The notes under the pieces were generated by a model. That model saw only the letters and a program-made list of their open reading frames with translations. It was not told the DNA's origin and did no database searches. The position numbers were made by a program, and so were the translations under genes. From positions 7,457,626 to 7,521,625 of the forward strand of contig CALNVZ010000649.1 in assembly GCA_940671915.1 (NCBI GenBank): a stretch of 64,000 bases of DNA. Reading direction: 5' to 3'. Of this stretch, positions 47,830-61,500 are shown piece after piece. Numbering within the stretch: position 1 is the first letter of the stretch; every line of letters begins with the position of its first letter. The DNA comes from Paracentrotus lividus. Lineage: Eukaryota; Echinodermata; Echinoidea; Camarodonta; Echinidae.

Positions 47830-49108
47830 ATACAAAAATACATTGGTGCGGTTTGTTCTGATTGGGAAAGTATGTATATGTGGACAGAAAACCCCGAACA
47901 ATCCATAGTTCACTTGATTTTGAAGGAACAGGATAGATTTTTTTTTTTTTTTTTTTTTTTTGGGGGGGGCCGGGGATGACGATTTGATGAGAAAGGATCT
48001 TGAGTTACAGGGAAGAGTTGAAAAGAAAAACCTAAAAATAATGAATGGAAGTAGATCTAGTCAGAGATGTTGGGACTGATCAAATGGGAGCTTGGACAGT
48101 GTGGAAGAGAAATTGAATTTATTACCCTGGCTATGAGATTTACTGAGAAAGGAACAGACATACTTGTGAAAGAATATAATGACCTATATACAGAGAGAGA
48201 GAGAGAGAATTCAAGTAGGTTAATAAGGAATTGGGTGGGCAGGAAGGTGACTTGTACGTGACACTCTAAAGGTGAAATTCAAATGAAATTTATTCAAATA
48301 GCATTTATTTTATTCCAATCATTTTATTCCAATTATTTTTTAAGCATTTTACAAAGTATTTGGAATATAAATACATATTAACAAATGATACATAACTATT
48401 AAGGTAAAAAAAAAAAAAGAAAAAAAAAAAAGAAAGAGGGCATTATAAGCTCCCAGAAAGCACCTGAACATACAAACTAACAAAATAAAAACAAAAAGGA
48501 AATAGACAGAGAGAGAGAGAGGGGAAAAAAAGGCTCGAGGATGACGGTGACAAAATGGATATCAATACAAACAAAGTGTGTTCTCTTCAGTCTACTCATC
48601 TTCTTTCGTGAGAAAACGGTGAAATCCTCCTGCAATATGTTAATCCTACCTTTTATCCCAGATTTTTGAAAATGCTGTAGTCTGGGCATTTATTTTTCCA
48701 ATTCCAGCTCACTGGTAATATTTGTTGCCCTTTTTTATCGATGTTCCTCAATCCTTTATATTGTTTGATGATATACGAGCATAATAGATGTGTGTCTCGA
48801 TGATTATGTAATTTGTTTTGTATTTTCTTTTCTGACTCTTTCTCCATTATCCTTTTGAAAAACTTTAAAAGAGTAAATATTTGCTCACACCACATGCGCC
48901 CTCCACATACCCCAAACCACCAGCCCCCATTGGCCGGCGCGGCCCCATCCCTCCCTCCCCCGCCCCCGCCCATAAAATGCACTTTTTTGAAACATCGACA
49001 ATCCTTTCTTTGCTTTGTCCTGATTGGCCGAAATGCCGTTTTCCGCGCGAACTAACTGCATGCGTGTGTGTGATCTAAACATAACACAAACACGGCAAAC
49101 GTACGTGG
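47830..49108. other. Intergenic, no gene recognised
   Basis: Low-complexity tracts: T/G run at 47939-47968, A runs at 48408-48435, GA at 48508-48520, and a C-rich block at 48940-48972. Open frames here are made of these tracts. Confidence 0.5.
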
Positions 49109-49110
49109 TA

Positions 49111-50803
49111 CCGGTATGGGTGCCGGATAACTCGGCCCACTGGCTAACTCGGCCCGGTCCGAAAAGTGGGCCGAGTTAGCCAGGAGGTATTGAATCGATC
49201 GTAAATACTTACTTGTGTTGAGCATGGATTTATTTCACAGTTTTTATCATCAATTTGATATGGAATGTTGAGATATATGAACTAGCAAGCTGCTAGCGAA
49301 CATTTTTTGAAGTAAAACCGCCCAAAAAGTGAAATTTTAGGTCCGTAAATACGCACGCAATTCTGCCCGTGTTTTTACCGTCTCGTCCCATTTTGTTTGG
49401 GATCACCGCCGCCGTGCGGCCTGGCGGCGGTGAACAGCGGGTGAGACGTACGCCTATCTGTGTAACTTAGCTTCGGCTGTCTGCACTCGCAGAAGTGGAG
49501 AACATTTAACACTTCCTCTTCTTCTTTCCGTTGTTATTATTTTGGCAAGCAGTCAGATTATGACTATTTTTGCCACTGCTTTTTTTCTCTTCTTGTTCTT
49601 TTGTATTATATTCTTTTCTGATCTTTTCTTTCCTCTAGCTTTTTTTTCTTTCTTTGTTATCTTTATCTCTATAACAGATAATTGTCTTCTATTTTTTTTT
49701 TCCCCTCTTTTTTTCTCATAATTTTTTCCCTTCTTCTTCTTCTCTTCTCTTTTCTGTTCTCTCTCTCTTTTTTCCCTTCGATTGAGATGTGTATACAAGA
49801 AAAGAGATTTAAAATGGCAAGGAGAAAATCCTGAAGGGTTTTTAATTCTAATTCTTATTGTAGACTTTGTAATTTGTATATTTGCAATTAATTTATATTT
49901 TCAACTAATCATCATAAAAAATAAAATAATAATAGTAATAATAATTATCATTATTTATTTATTATCAGTATCAGTGTTCTCCATTACCACTGCCCTTGTC
50001 ATTGAGGGAGCTGAAGAGAGATATATTAGCAATCGAGAGAAAGTGAGAGATATAGTTATATAATTTCATTGCAAATGTACAAACACAAAGATCTACAATA
50101 TGATTAAGATTAAAAAACCCTACTTCAGGGATTTTCCTCGCCATATATTAATTCTTTATTGTATGTAGCCTATACACGTCTCAATCGAAGGAAAGAGAGA
50201 GAGACAGAAAAAAAAAAGAAGAAGAAGAAGGAAAAAAAAGTAGACCTAGGCCTATCTGTAGAGATAAAGATAACAAAGAAGAAAAAAAAAGCTAGAGAAA
50301 GAAAAGACAGAAAAGAATATAATAACAAAAAGAACAAGAAGAGAAAAAAAGCAGTGGCAAAAATATCATAATCTTACTGCTTGCCAAAATGAAGAAGAGA
50401 AAAAGAAGAAGTGTTAAATGTTCTCAACTTCTGCGAGTGCAGACAGCCAAAGCTAAGTTAAATAGATAGGCGTCTCACCCGCTGTTCACTGCCGCCAGCC
50501 CGCACGGGGGCGGTGATCCCAAACAAAATGAGACGAGACGGTAAAAACACGGGCAGAATTGCGTGCGTATTTACAGACCTGAAATTTCACTTTTTGAGCG
50601 GTTTTACTTTAAAAAATGTTCGCTAGAAGCCTGCTAGTTCACATATTAACATCCATATCAAATTGATGATAAAAACTGTGAAATAAATCCATGCTCAACA
50701 CAAGTAAATATTTACGATCGATCAATACCATCTGGCTAACTCGGCCCACTTTTTCGGACCGGGCCGAGTTAGCCAGTGGGCCGAGTTAGCCAGGATCCAC
50801 CGG
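49111..50803. mobile_element. Giant fold-back element with arms of about 0.75 kb
   Basis: The left arm (49111 to about 49890) and right arm (about 50063 to 50803) are inverted copies, imperfect but readable throughout. Ends contain CTGGCTAACTCGGCCC and GGGCCGAGTTAGCCAG repeated twice per arm. Further in, TACTTGTGTTGAGCATGGAT, CCGTCTCGTCCCATTTTGTT, CTGTCTGCACTCGCAGAAGT and a pyrimidine-rich block all have mirrors. The loop is about 170 bp. TA flanks both sides (49109-49110, 50804-50805). The two arms yield similar Lys-rich open frames on opposite strands, a by-product of the purine-rich block. No transposase is seen. Confidence 0.9.
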
Positions 50804-50805
50804 TA

Positions 50806-51055
50806 TATAGTATAGGGCCAAATGCATTTGCACGTATAATGAATTACCGTAGTGAAATGAATGAAGTTTACACAACAGACTCTACACGTGATATCGTCGG
50901 CATGCAGCATCCATTGATTTGGGATTGAGTCCATATCACACTGGCATGGCCTCATTTAAGGCCATATTGTGATTGTGACTGTATTGCCTTGGTCTTGGAC
51001 ATGATGAGGATATCATCGACATTGGAGAGAATAGAAGAGCTGTGCAGGTAAACTA
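50806..51055. other. Intergenic, nothing recognised
   Basis: Short unique stretch between two fold-back elements. Confidence 0.4.
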
Positions 51056-51160
51056 ACTAGACGAGGTTGGTCTGTCCTCATTGGCGGCCCCTCTGAGATA
51101 CGGCCGGGGCGGGGCCGCCGATGAGGACACTGGACAGAGCAGCCTCGTCTAGTTATAACT
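51056..51160. mobile_element. Short GC-rich palindrome
   Basis: CTAGACGAGG ... CCTCGTCTAG with inner GTCCTCATTGGCGGCCCC / GGGGCCGCCGATGAGGAC. Its ends resemble the fold-back at 11279-11939. Confidence 0.7.
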
Positions 51161-51373
51161 AACATTCGATAAATTCAATCAAGAGTCAGACCAGTACTAC
51201 TGTAGATCTAACAAAGAGCTAAGACTAAAGGGTGCAGAGTCAATCAACATGATCACAACACGTCAACACGAAACAGAGATGATTGAACTTCAGGTGCTCA
51301 TTTATGTCTAGATTCTAACAAAAGTTACAACTAACGTTAGTTCGTTCGTACAACAGAGGCCTAGAGGACAATA

Positions 51374-51953
51374 ACTATACACAAGCCCCGTTGCCGAAGG
51401 CGACGGGGCTGTACTTCCACCACCTCCATTTACAGCGAAATAATCAGCGATGATGAGCGATCAGGTTGATTATACTGGTCAATTTAATCAATCTAATGTT
51501 AAAATGTTGTTGTAAGGTTTCTATGATGTTCACGCGTAACAACGACTAAAAATGAAAGTATATAAGAAGCTTCTTGACTTACCAAAATTGAATTTTCCGT
51601 TGGCCTTGTCTCTTCTCATAGTGTTGGTGCATCGCTGCCATTTTTCTATGACGTCATTTTACTGTGCGAAGACGTATTTTGCGAAGACAACGCACGCACG
51701 GGAAATATAACGTTATGGACTCAATTTCCTGTATTTTTCTACATTATTAGTTGATTACTTCATGTGAAACATTCGCAGATGTCACCAATTCGAGGAAAAA
51801 CTTCAAAGATTTGATTCAATGTGAGTTATGATTTCAAATAAGGTATTTTTGACCACGAAAATTTGTGGTCATGTATAGATATTTTCAAAACTTCGCCAAA
51901 TATGTCTACTGGTTTGTCAGTTCCCGTCGCTTCGCGACGGGGGCTGGTCGGTT
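51374..51953. mobile_element. Hairpin-ended element with 11-bp target duplication, copy B (inverted)
   Basis: Reads in the opposite direction to 34149-34807: starts AACTATACACAAGCCCC with hairpin GTTGCC-GAA-GGCGAC, ends with CCCGTCGC-TTC-GCGACGGG, then GGCTGGTCGGTT. TAGAGGACAAT is repeated exactly on both sides (51363-51373, 51954-51964). Internal sequence (ATACTGGTCAATTTAAT, TTACGCGTGAAC equivalents) matches copy A. Confidence 0.8.
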
Positions 51954-52470
51954 TAGAGGACAATATGCATTTTGATTGTTGGGCGCTCTGATTAGCTATC
52001 GCGTGGAGCTCCGCCTCCTGGTTGCGATGAATGAAGTGCGTTGACCGTAACTGAACATCGCGATTCAGCTGTTCCCGAAAGACCGCTTTTATCGTGAGCG
52101 CTGTCAATCATAACCAAAGTGGATTTTGCAAGAAAACTGCAAGACTCGACTTCACAAAACGTGCGGCGGAAAGCCACTCTTTCAATACTTTTCAGAGTAA
52201 AGAAGAGAAATATAAATAGGAACTTCAATTAATCCACTGTTGGGCTCTGCCGCGCTGGACAGTTGAAAACATATGAAGAAATGAGGACTTACCAAAAAAA
52301 ATAAATGACGAGTCTAAATTTTATCGTGACTATTGTTCATTTGAAAGCACAATGGTAGTGTAGACTATTTCATATGCTAACATGATCATTCGAGCGTCGT
52401 GCATATTTGTGGAGTAAAAATTTCTACATACATGTGCCCTCTTCTGCCCTCCCCCTGTTCCCTTACTGCG

Positions 52471-53014
52471 GCAGCCCGTACACGAAGTGTACGGGCTGCG
52501 AGTTATTAGCATCAAAACATGAGGTGCCTTCCCTTTTCCAGACAAGAATGTCAAAATTATGGAATAAAATATCCACAAATTTATTTTATTTATTAGTTTA
52601 TGTACTTACAATATTAGCCGGATGTCTATCCTCATTTTTTATGATGATCATAAAGCAAAAAAATGTCATCAGAATCGCTGTTACAGTGTAGTTAAATGGG
52701 TCATATTCGCGGTGATTAGTTTGCAACACGCATGCGCGACATCGGCAGCAGCTATATACTCTACACGCTAGTATTTTGATAGAGATCGGAGGAGACTCTG
52801 AAATGGACTGGAAAATACAAGATTTCTTCAAGTGCACACAATTTTTTAGGAATTTCTGATTTGCATCTAGTCTGTTTAGGTTAGTGACATTATATGATTG
52901 ATATTTTTGCTATATTTTACCGATTCTTAGTGGTATTTTTAACCATTCCAAATCGCACTTTAAAAATTTTGAAGGGTTTCTTTCAGGACGCTGCCACTTC
53001 GTGGCAGCGTCCCG
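52471..53014. mobile_element. Possible third hairpin-ended element
   Basis: The left hairpin GCAGCCCGTACAC-GAA-GTGTACGGGCTGC (52471-52499) and right hairpin GGACGCTGCCAC-TTC-GTGGCAGCGTCC (52984-53010) repeat the layout and loop triplets of copies A and B with different stem sequence. I could not find a target duplication, so the pairing of the two hairpins into one element is tentative. Confidence 0.45.
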
Positions 53015-53019
53015 GGGCT

Positions 53020-54736
53020 ACCTTTTCGCCTTTTGATCGCCTGCGTTCTGTATTTAATGGGCAGAGGCGGTATCAAATTCTAATCCACAAATAGGTCTAA
53101 ACAAAAATTGAGAGAAAAGGACTCGAGTCAGAAGTAGAGTGAAGCTGAAACTCGTCAGTCTAACAAGGTTTTATGCAGAGCATTTCTAGACTAGAATCTA
53201 TATTTTATAATAAAGAAAAAGGGAATGCGATCTAGATTTTTGTGAGTGTCGGGCTATTTACGAAGCCTTTTTAATTAATGGCTAGCCTATAATATAGCGG
53301 CCTATCGTTGTGTAGGAATTACCACTCTATCCAAATATGAACACTCACTTGCTGTAGAAGTGAATCATGAATGGAGTTGGAAATAGGAAACTAATGTCCA
53401 CGTGCATGATGAAGCACTACTGTACAAAGTGAACCATGGTTTCCTAAACAACAATCATGACTATAGTCTATAGACTACTCAAGCTGATAACATTTCCTAT
53501 AGGGTCTAGTCCTAAATTTATTCATCAACACTTTCAATGACATCAAAATAAGTAGATGTAGATCTGTGGATTGAATATTGCTCGAAATAACATAAAATCT
53601 GAACCAGGGGTTGAAAGGTCAATGTTATGAAGAATTGTGATGAATTTAGAGTTCCAGTTTGGAAATTAAAGGCCATGAATACAAATGAGGTGATTGGTCA
53701 ACTAAATGCACAATATTCTTTACAGAAATCTGTGAATATCTTGCCCAAATGCGGTAAGGGATTGTTAAATGTGTAGAGAAGAACAAGGTCGGTCGAATGA
53801 GGAAATGAAAAAGAAAGGATGAGCGCTCGACAAAAGCAGATGAATTGGAGGCCGAAAAGGAGCTCAAAAAGGAATGCAGATTTTTGCTATAATTCACCCA
53901 ATTAATGAGGGCTGCATAGGCATAGCCCAACAGAGGTCTGAATGGAAAAATAATTAGTTGACCAGCCACAAACAATATTGTGTGAGTTCAGATCAAGTGA
54001 TGAAAATAAACATAATGAAGATGTCAGTAGATCTTTAACCTCCCTATATTTTTGAAAATAAAGTGCCAAAAGTCAAGAATTTTAGACCTTTGCCTTCCTC
54101 CCCTTCGTGGACCTCCCTCCCCCCCCCCCCAAAAAAAAGAAGACTTACCCCCTTTAATGTGTATGATGGTCAAAGGCCAAATAATTTTGAGCCCCCCCCC
54201 CCCCCCCCCCCCCCGCCCCCCCCCCCCCCCCCCCCCCCCCGCCCCGATGCAATTTTGGGCCCGCATTAACCTAAAACAAAAATTTGTACAAATTTTGTTG
54301 GCTGGAATGTCGTGAAAAGAAAATTTGGGATGTACAAAAATCTGAAATTCACAGCCCCTCCCCCCTCATGAATCCTGGATCCGCCACTCAGTCATGTCCA
54401 TCATATTCGCTGAACGATTTATTCAGTGAAATACAGGAAAATATATTTTTCCATGACATATCAAGCTGAGAAAGAGCTTGACATGTCATGAAACTTGCAT
54501 ACATAACAATTTGAGTATGAAAAAAGTAGAGAGTTGTCCACAAGAATTTAAAACTTTTGTTAACTTCTTCTACATGTATAACTGATTTTATAAACTTTTT
54601 TTTTTTTTCTAAATTACTCCTCTCATTTTCCTGTATAATGAGATTGATTCTCCCCTTGGTTTTTTTTTTTTTTTTTTTTAGAGCTTTGAACAATAAGTTT
54701 TCAATCTGTCAAGCCAAATATGTGTATTATTTATAT
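53020..54736. other. Intergenic, no gene recognised
   Basis: Contains a very long C run (54190-54240) and T runs near 54598 and 54660. The minus-strand open frame at 53646-53975 (109 codons) has no family resemblance I can see and no splice context. Proline-repeat frames at 54024-54315 come from the C run. Confidence 0.5.
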
Positions 54737-54872
54737 AATATTGGATGCACTTGAGTGCAATATGAGATATATTCCATTCATCAGTATGAATATTGCAAGA
54801 GTCGAAGACGAGTGCAATATTCATACTGATGAATGTAATATATCTCATATTGCACGAAAGAAATCCAATATT
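54737..54872. mobile_element. Fold-back palindrome upstream of FPGS
   Basis: AATATTGGATGCACTTGAGT... and its mirror ...GCACGAAAGAAATCCAATATT, with inner TTCATCAGTATGAATATTGC / GCAATATTCATACTGATGAA. About 135 bp with a short loop. Confidence 0.8.
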
Positions 54873-55010
54873 ATTATTATTATACATACAAACCATTTTC
54901 CATGGCAACAGTAACCCTACCAGTTTAAACAAGAAAGAGGTTTACTCACCTGTATCAAATCTGCCTGATCCGATATGAAGGAGAGTCTAAAATTCAAATG
55001 ATCAATCTAT

Positions 55011-55160
55011 TATGACGTAAACTATTGCTCCGCGTATCCATTGTTATAAGTTGTTGAGCTATTATAACGTAAATTGTTGCTCCGCTTATCCATTGTTAAA
55101 AGCCGTTGTGCTATTATGACGTATTATTGTTGCTCCGCGTATCCATTGTTATAAGCTGTT
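55011..55160. promoter_or_regulatory. Three 52-bp tandem repeats upstream of FPGS
   Basis: Units starting TATGACGTAA at 55011, TATAACGTAA at 55063 and TATGACGTAT at 55115, each with TTGCTCCGCGTATCCATTGT or a close variant. The TGACGT half of a CRE/ATF site is intact in units 1 and 3 and changed in unit 2. It lies 390-540 bp before the FPGS start codon, so it could be a promoter-proximal array; the regulatory role is inference. Confidence 0.6.
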
Positions 55161-55550
55161 GCGCGCAGCATCCCGGAGTGCAATATTGTAACAATAATGC
55201 ACTCCTTTTCTCCATCGATACGGGCAATGTAAAATACATAGGACATACATTATGCTAACGATATTGAACGCCCACAAGCAAACATCTGGAAGAGTATTAA
55301 TACATGGTTTTAATGTATCGAAAAAGAGACCTAAACGTGTAATAATTATTAATATAGTCTTCTCAGATAGTGTTTTTCTCTCTTCTTTCACAGGTTCCAG
55401 GTCTGGTGCTGAAATAAGTAGTTTTACACTTGACACCTGACCAAAAGAAACCCACTCCAGAAGAATTCAACATTACAATCCATGGAAATTTACAAACTTA
55501 ACACAAGACACTTTAATTGACCCAACAACAGAGGGGGCCTTAGCCCAGCC

Positions 55551-58500
55551 ATGATACGACTTACCTCCTACTTTCGACAACTTCATCCATTCTATTCATT
55601 CCATCATCCATCAACGGCGCCACCTGTGGGCAAACATCGACCAGTCGTATGTACCCTTGCAAGCCTTCAACAAACACAGTCTCTGATAATCAGCACGTCG
55701 GGTTACCACCAAGCGCAAACAAATCGTAGTTTGATAAAGCAAAGGTCACCATCAACATTAATTCATTTGTCACCGAGGGGGTTCTTTAGAGCAGACGAGA
55801 AAATGAGGGATCTTGTGAATATCGCTTCGCTGGGGACAAGCTCAGCCCTAGCGGCTAACGCCTCGCCGAAGAAACCGCAGAAGGCTGTAAACCGTGAGAA
55901 AGTGCCTGAAGAGCCAATTGTGGGATCGACAGATGAGGTGTATCAGGTATGTCTATCAACTCGTAGAATATTTTCCCCTTTTACCAAATTTTTTACCCTC
56001 CCCCCACCCCTCAAAAAAAAATTGTCCTAAAGAAAAAAAATGGGGGGGGGGGGGGCCGGGGGTTATTTCAATGTCTGTGGGGGCATAGAAATTGCTCTGA
56101 GCTTCTATTATACATTATTTTGAGTGCCCATAAATGTAAAGAGCATTGTTCACAAAGAGCATTAAGACAATTGTGGATGCAAATGAGTCTGAATTGTTAG
56201 GGTTTTAACCAGTAAAATATGAATAAATAAGTGAAAAGAAATTTGAACAATGGATCAGAATTCTGAGTTGTAAAACAATTATGGCTGACCATTGTGCGCC
56301 AGTGGAATAGCTTTAATCTATTTTCAGTAGAAAATATACTTTTGGGGTCTGGGTATGCTAATAAAATGCAGACAATGCCCAACAATGCTTTCATCCTCTT
56401 TTGCATTTTGTGACATTGATAACATTAGCCAAATCTGGCATTTAGAAATAATCAAACGTAAGATGAACTGATTTTGTCCTAATCCAAAGTGATGAATGAG
56501 GAATGTTTTGGCATAATTTCCTGAAATGAACTTGGAACGTCTGAACAAACAAGGCACATTTTATGTAGGTCATATCAGGAACGTGACATTTCCTGTCTTT
56601 AACCATCAAATAACCTTTCGCATTGCAAGCTTTGTAGAATACTGCTTAGGCCTTTGTATTTTGTCTTGGTTCTATACTTATGGTTTTTAACGATAAGCAT
56701 ATAGTTTCTTGTATTGGATCAATCTTGCAAGGTATTCGAGGGTGCTTTAGCTGCACTACTGAATTTTGTGAACTGAACACTAAGGATTTTCTTCCAATAC
56801 TAACAGTACCCATTTACCTTACCTGGTCAAATGTGGTTAATTTGTTTTACCTGGGAAGAACGCAAGTAAAGTACTGGGATTCGAATCGGGTACCATGTGA
56901 ACTGTCTGGTGACATATGACCTTTGACCTCAGCACCCATAGTACAAATGTAAACATCTGGTTTCTAATGGAAGACAATGAAATGTGCCCTCTATTTCAGG
57001 AAGCTGTCCGAAAGCTCAACACGCTGCAATCGAATGCTAAGACGTTGGATGCAATTCGTAAGAATCGGGACATGGGTGCGTACAAGAACATTCCTGACGT
57101 CATCGATTACGCTTCCAGAGTTGGAATATCGGTGAGCTCAAACATTGTATACAGCATTTTTTCAATTTTGCTTCAATAACAAATTAACAGAATATAACAA
57201 AATATACATGGTGATATTACATCACTTCAAGTTCTATTGTAGGAAGCTATACATAGAGTATTCGCTAGGTTTACATTAACATTCTTGGCAGCCATCCCAG
57301 CCCATTTTCTCGAAATATAGGCTCAGGGTGGTATCTCACTTCGCGGAGACGTCTCCGCGACAGAATAGAAAATTTTGTCTCCGCAATGGATAAAAAGTAT
57401 TAGAGACGTCTCCAATATTGCGTAGACGTCTCGGAGACGGATTTGGGACAACTTCAGACTTTTTTTTAATAAATTGTAAAGGGACCTCCTTAGAATGGAA
57501 TGTGTCGGCAGGAAACACATTGGTATCCAATAGAGTTTCTTGATGTAGAGAATTGCCACAAAACGGGTCTAATTTGGCGATTTAACGTTGTGGTTTATTG
57601 CCAAAATGCAGAGTTACCAAGTCTCACGCATTCTGCCTGAGAATCACGCATTTAGGGCCTGTCTCACGATCTCATGCAGAACACCCACTTTCTGACACAA
57701 AAACAACAAAAAAGTCTGATTATTATAAATTTTTACCATTTTTGGGCCTCAAAACCCTAAAAATCGGCAGTTTTTGTCGCTCATCAGGCATCAAGCCGTG
57801 TGAGTGTGATGATGGCATGCAGGCGATCGTTACATGCAAGATGGCTTTATTACGTGCGTGCATGTACTACTGCGCGCGCACATATATGGTAACGCGCGCC
57901 GCGTGCGAACTGCTTTCAAACACGATGCGAGTGATAGACGCCGAGTCATGAAACTCTCATGCAAATTTTTTTTGGAACTTGGCATCTCTGAAAATGCAGT
58001 GGTGTATGGAAACTTAATAGAATGTTGGGTAATATTGGAAACAATATGGCGTAAAAATCATGAGTTATCGTAACTCTTGTAATAAAGGGTCTCTACATGT
58101 AGTAACCATGGTAGACTATGTGCTGAACACTGCTCACTACGTTTCTGATAAACGGAGCATCCGGGAACATAGTGTAAACGTAGCATTGCTGATACATATT
58201 TGTGAATTATTAACAAGAAACATTTAAAAGAAACATCAGAAACTTACCCTGTACCCCTTTCCAAATTAGTATTAATTGGCTATGACTTCAAAGTGCTTTT
58301 GAAAAATGATTTTGCTTTGCTATGGATGAGGTGATGGTGGTGTGAATAGTGATACGAGAGGTCAAGAGAGGTCAACGCATGACAATGTATATCTTTCATC
58401 GACTACATACATTTCTATCTTCTATTGTCAATGTTTACAATCCTCCTTCAGTGCAATATATACTATTCTTGAGTATTTACTGTCTGTAGTTTCAAGTATT

Positions 58501-61500
58501 GCACACGTATTAATTGGGCTATTATGCTGAAAGTCAAATGTAAGGTCAATGATGCAATGTCTTCAACATCCATAGACCCAACTGTACCAGTGAATAATCT
58601 ATTTATGATTGCGATGTAATTGTAGCCTCAAAATATGTAAGACAAAGAAATGCTACAAATGAAGCCTTTATACATGTTCGCATATGAACTTTGTACCCTG
58701 TTAATTAGTTGATCTTCAAGAATTTTCTTGGATTATTACATGTAGTCCTATTGTCTTAAATGTTTTTTTTTTTCTTCTAAATTTACATGTATGGCAACCA
58801 TTTTAACCTAGCACTATTGTTTAAATGTATTTAAAAAGAGCCTTTACACATTAGCCTCGAGTTCTGAAAATGACCCCCTAAGATACATCTACCAATGGAA
58901 TATATAATGGTTTCACAGCTTTAATACACAGTATGGTAAAGACTACAAATACATAATATTTGCCAAACAGATTTGTAAAATTGCTATTAAGGTGAGATAG
59001 TCAAATCAAATCAAATCAAATCATATTGGTGTACATGTACACTGTATACATACATGTACATGTTTATTAGCATTCCAGACGATCCTTTTATCCTCCGGAT
59101 CAAACACTTTAGGGAACCTTTCCGTTTTCCTTAACTTAACACTAAACCCTATATCAAATCTAATCCTGTACAATTTAAATCCAAAGGTTTATTGTTGGGG
59201 TGTCAGGGATCATGTGAGAGGTGTCGGGTAGTCAGCAAATGGAAAGAAGTCATTTAAGTGTTTGTACATACTTTATGCTCGATTCCAACAAAAAATGAAG
59301 ACCCCCTTTTCCTTTTACAGAATGAGATCATGAAAGGAATAAATACAACCCTACGCTGATGGAAAGCTAAAGATATTGTAGGCATAGAATGTAAATAAAA
59401 CTCATTTTTCGTACAATACAAATACATGTATATATGGATGATTGAACCCCTACCATTCAGCCCTCTCCCAAATTGGTAGAATTCTAATTTCATATGGATT
59501 GGGTGAATGACGTACATGTAATACCGTGTCAAAAATATTTCAAGTATTGCAGTTCATCGATTGGTAATGCCAATTGAATACCTTGCCAGAAAGTAAATAT
59601 TTCATCCATATATTTTAGAATACATGTATCTAACTAATAAAGTTGCATTCTGGGGTTTGCAAGGTACATGTAGCTAAATCTATTATTATTCCGTTAGTAA
59701 TTACTGAAAATTTACTTTAATACATTAAAGTTTAATGTCAAAATCATGTTCATTAAAATATACTTGATTTCAATTGATTTTTTCAGGAAAATAAAATAAA
59801 TCTTGGAGTAAGTATTCCTTTTAGATATTGTAGGGAATACAATCTATCTTGACTAAACATTTAATATGCATGAATATCACTGACACGGTATATTTTCTTA
59901 ATTTTCATTATAATGTACATACCATGTAAATGCAGGGGTGATATTCCTCCGATTTAAATCAGAATTCCGATTTATTTATTTACTTATTTATTTATTTATT
60001 TTATTTTATTTATTTATTTACTTATTTATTTATTTATTTTATTTTATTTATTTATTTATTTATTTATTTTTTTTATTTGTTATTTTTTTCTCCAGGTATG
60101 CATAAAATTGCACAATTTAAAGTCCCAAAATGCAAAAAAAAAAAAAAGTCCCTCCCACACCCTCCATCCCCTCGTTCGCTTTGCTCCCTTGCTTATTAAA
60201 GTATATTGATTTTTTTTTTCAAGGGTGAATATCACCCCTGGTCAATGATAAATGATTGTGTGTATGAAGATACAGGATTTCCACGTATCCCACTCAAGGT
60301 CATCCAATATTCTCTAAATACCTTGTTCATTATTATTATTTTTTAAATCAACATTTATATGATGGAAACATGTTGATTTCAATGTAACCATGAAAAAGAA
60401 TGCCTAGTACCAGTAAAGTTATCATTATAATGAAATAATCCTTGACATCAATGATATTATTTTTGTTTCAAAACAGAGTTTGGAGTTTAGACTGCATATT
60501 TTAAGAGGGTGGAAAGCTAATTTTTATTAATATTCACAATATTTTATTTCTACATCCATTTAATAATTAACCCATGGATCCTACTAGATGGATCCATAAT
60601 TAACCTAATAGGTTGGCGTGGTAATACAGGTACTTTCATTCAAAGGTCATTGACAGCAAATAACACATTTGGAGGGAAAATTTAAATCGAGGGGGGGGGG
60701 GGGGGGGGGGCAAAATACCTACATTTGTACTGTATCAAATTAGGGCACTTGTATTTGTATACGTAGATAACAATGAACAAATATATATCTTATTTTACCA
60801 CTCTGCCACAAGGCCAACTTTAGAGAATATTAGCATTTTATCACACAGATCAATTGATGTACACTTTGAATTTGAATGAGGACTAATTATTAAAAGGACT
60901 AATTATAAAGTAGTTTTAAATTTGGCTTAAACTTTTAGACTCGATCTGTACATTTTTTTGTTCGAATCAATCATACATGTAGGGCCCCTGCTTGAATTTC
61001 AGTTTGGGGGCCCAGAGTACTAGTGACTGGTCCTGCTTCTATTTTGAGGAACCATATCTATAGAACTGGCCCCTGTATAATGGCCTAAAATAAATAGAAT
61101 CATGGCCAACCAACACAGGACCACAGGATAGGCATTACATGGATGATTTCACTAGTTTCTCTTAAAATTGGTGATACTTCACCAGCTGAAGCCTCACAAT
61201 ACTGTATCGAGGGGAAAATCTCTCAACCGGTATAAGTGCAAAGTTGATGCTACATCAGCTTCGGTTTCTACCATTGATTACGTTTACATGATGGGATCAG
61301 GCTTAGGTTTCAGGCTAGTGCAGAACCACTCAGTTTATTGTGCCATTTCATAAAGACAAATTGCAAAACTAGCTCAAGCTTGAAAATGGGCCCACAATTA
61401 ATGATTTGGGCTGAGATTTTGCCCAGTTTAGTGAGAGAAAATGCCTGAGAGTGTCTGATCGGGCTAATTTATCAGATCAGAAATAATATGCTATTTGACA

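Noticed and set aside
49553..50371. Two Lys/Arg-rich open frames on opposite strands
   Set aside because: They are mirror translations of the purine-rich block in the two arms of the fold-back element.
53646..53975. 109-codon minus-strand open frame
   Set aside because: No family resemblance, no splice or promoter context, composition typical of chance in AT-rich DNA.
54024..54315. Proline/glycine-repeat open frames
   Set aside because: Products of a long C run whose length is probably unreliable.
59787..59807. 21-nt candidate microexon of FPGS between good AG and GT sites
   Set aside because: Exon 2 joined directly to exon 3 already matches the family spacing; seven extra residues would break it.
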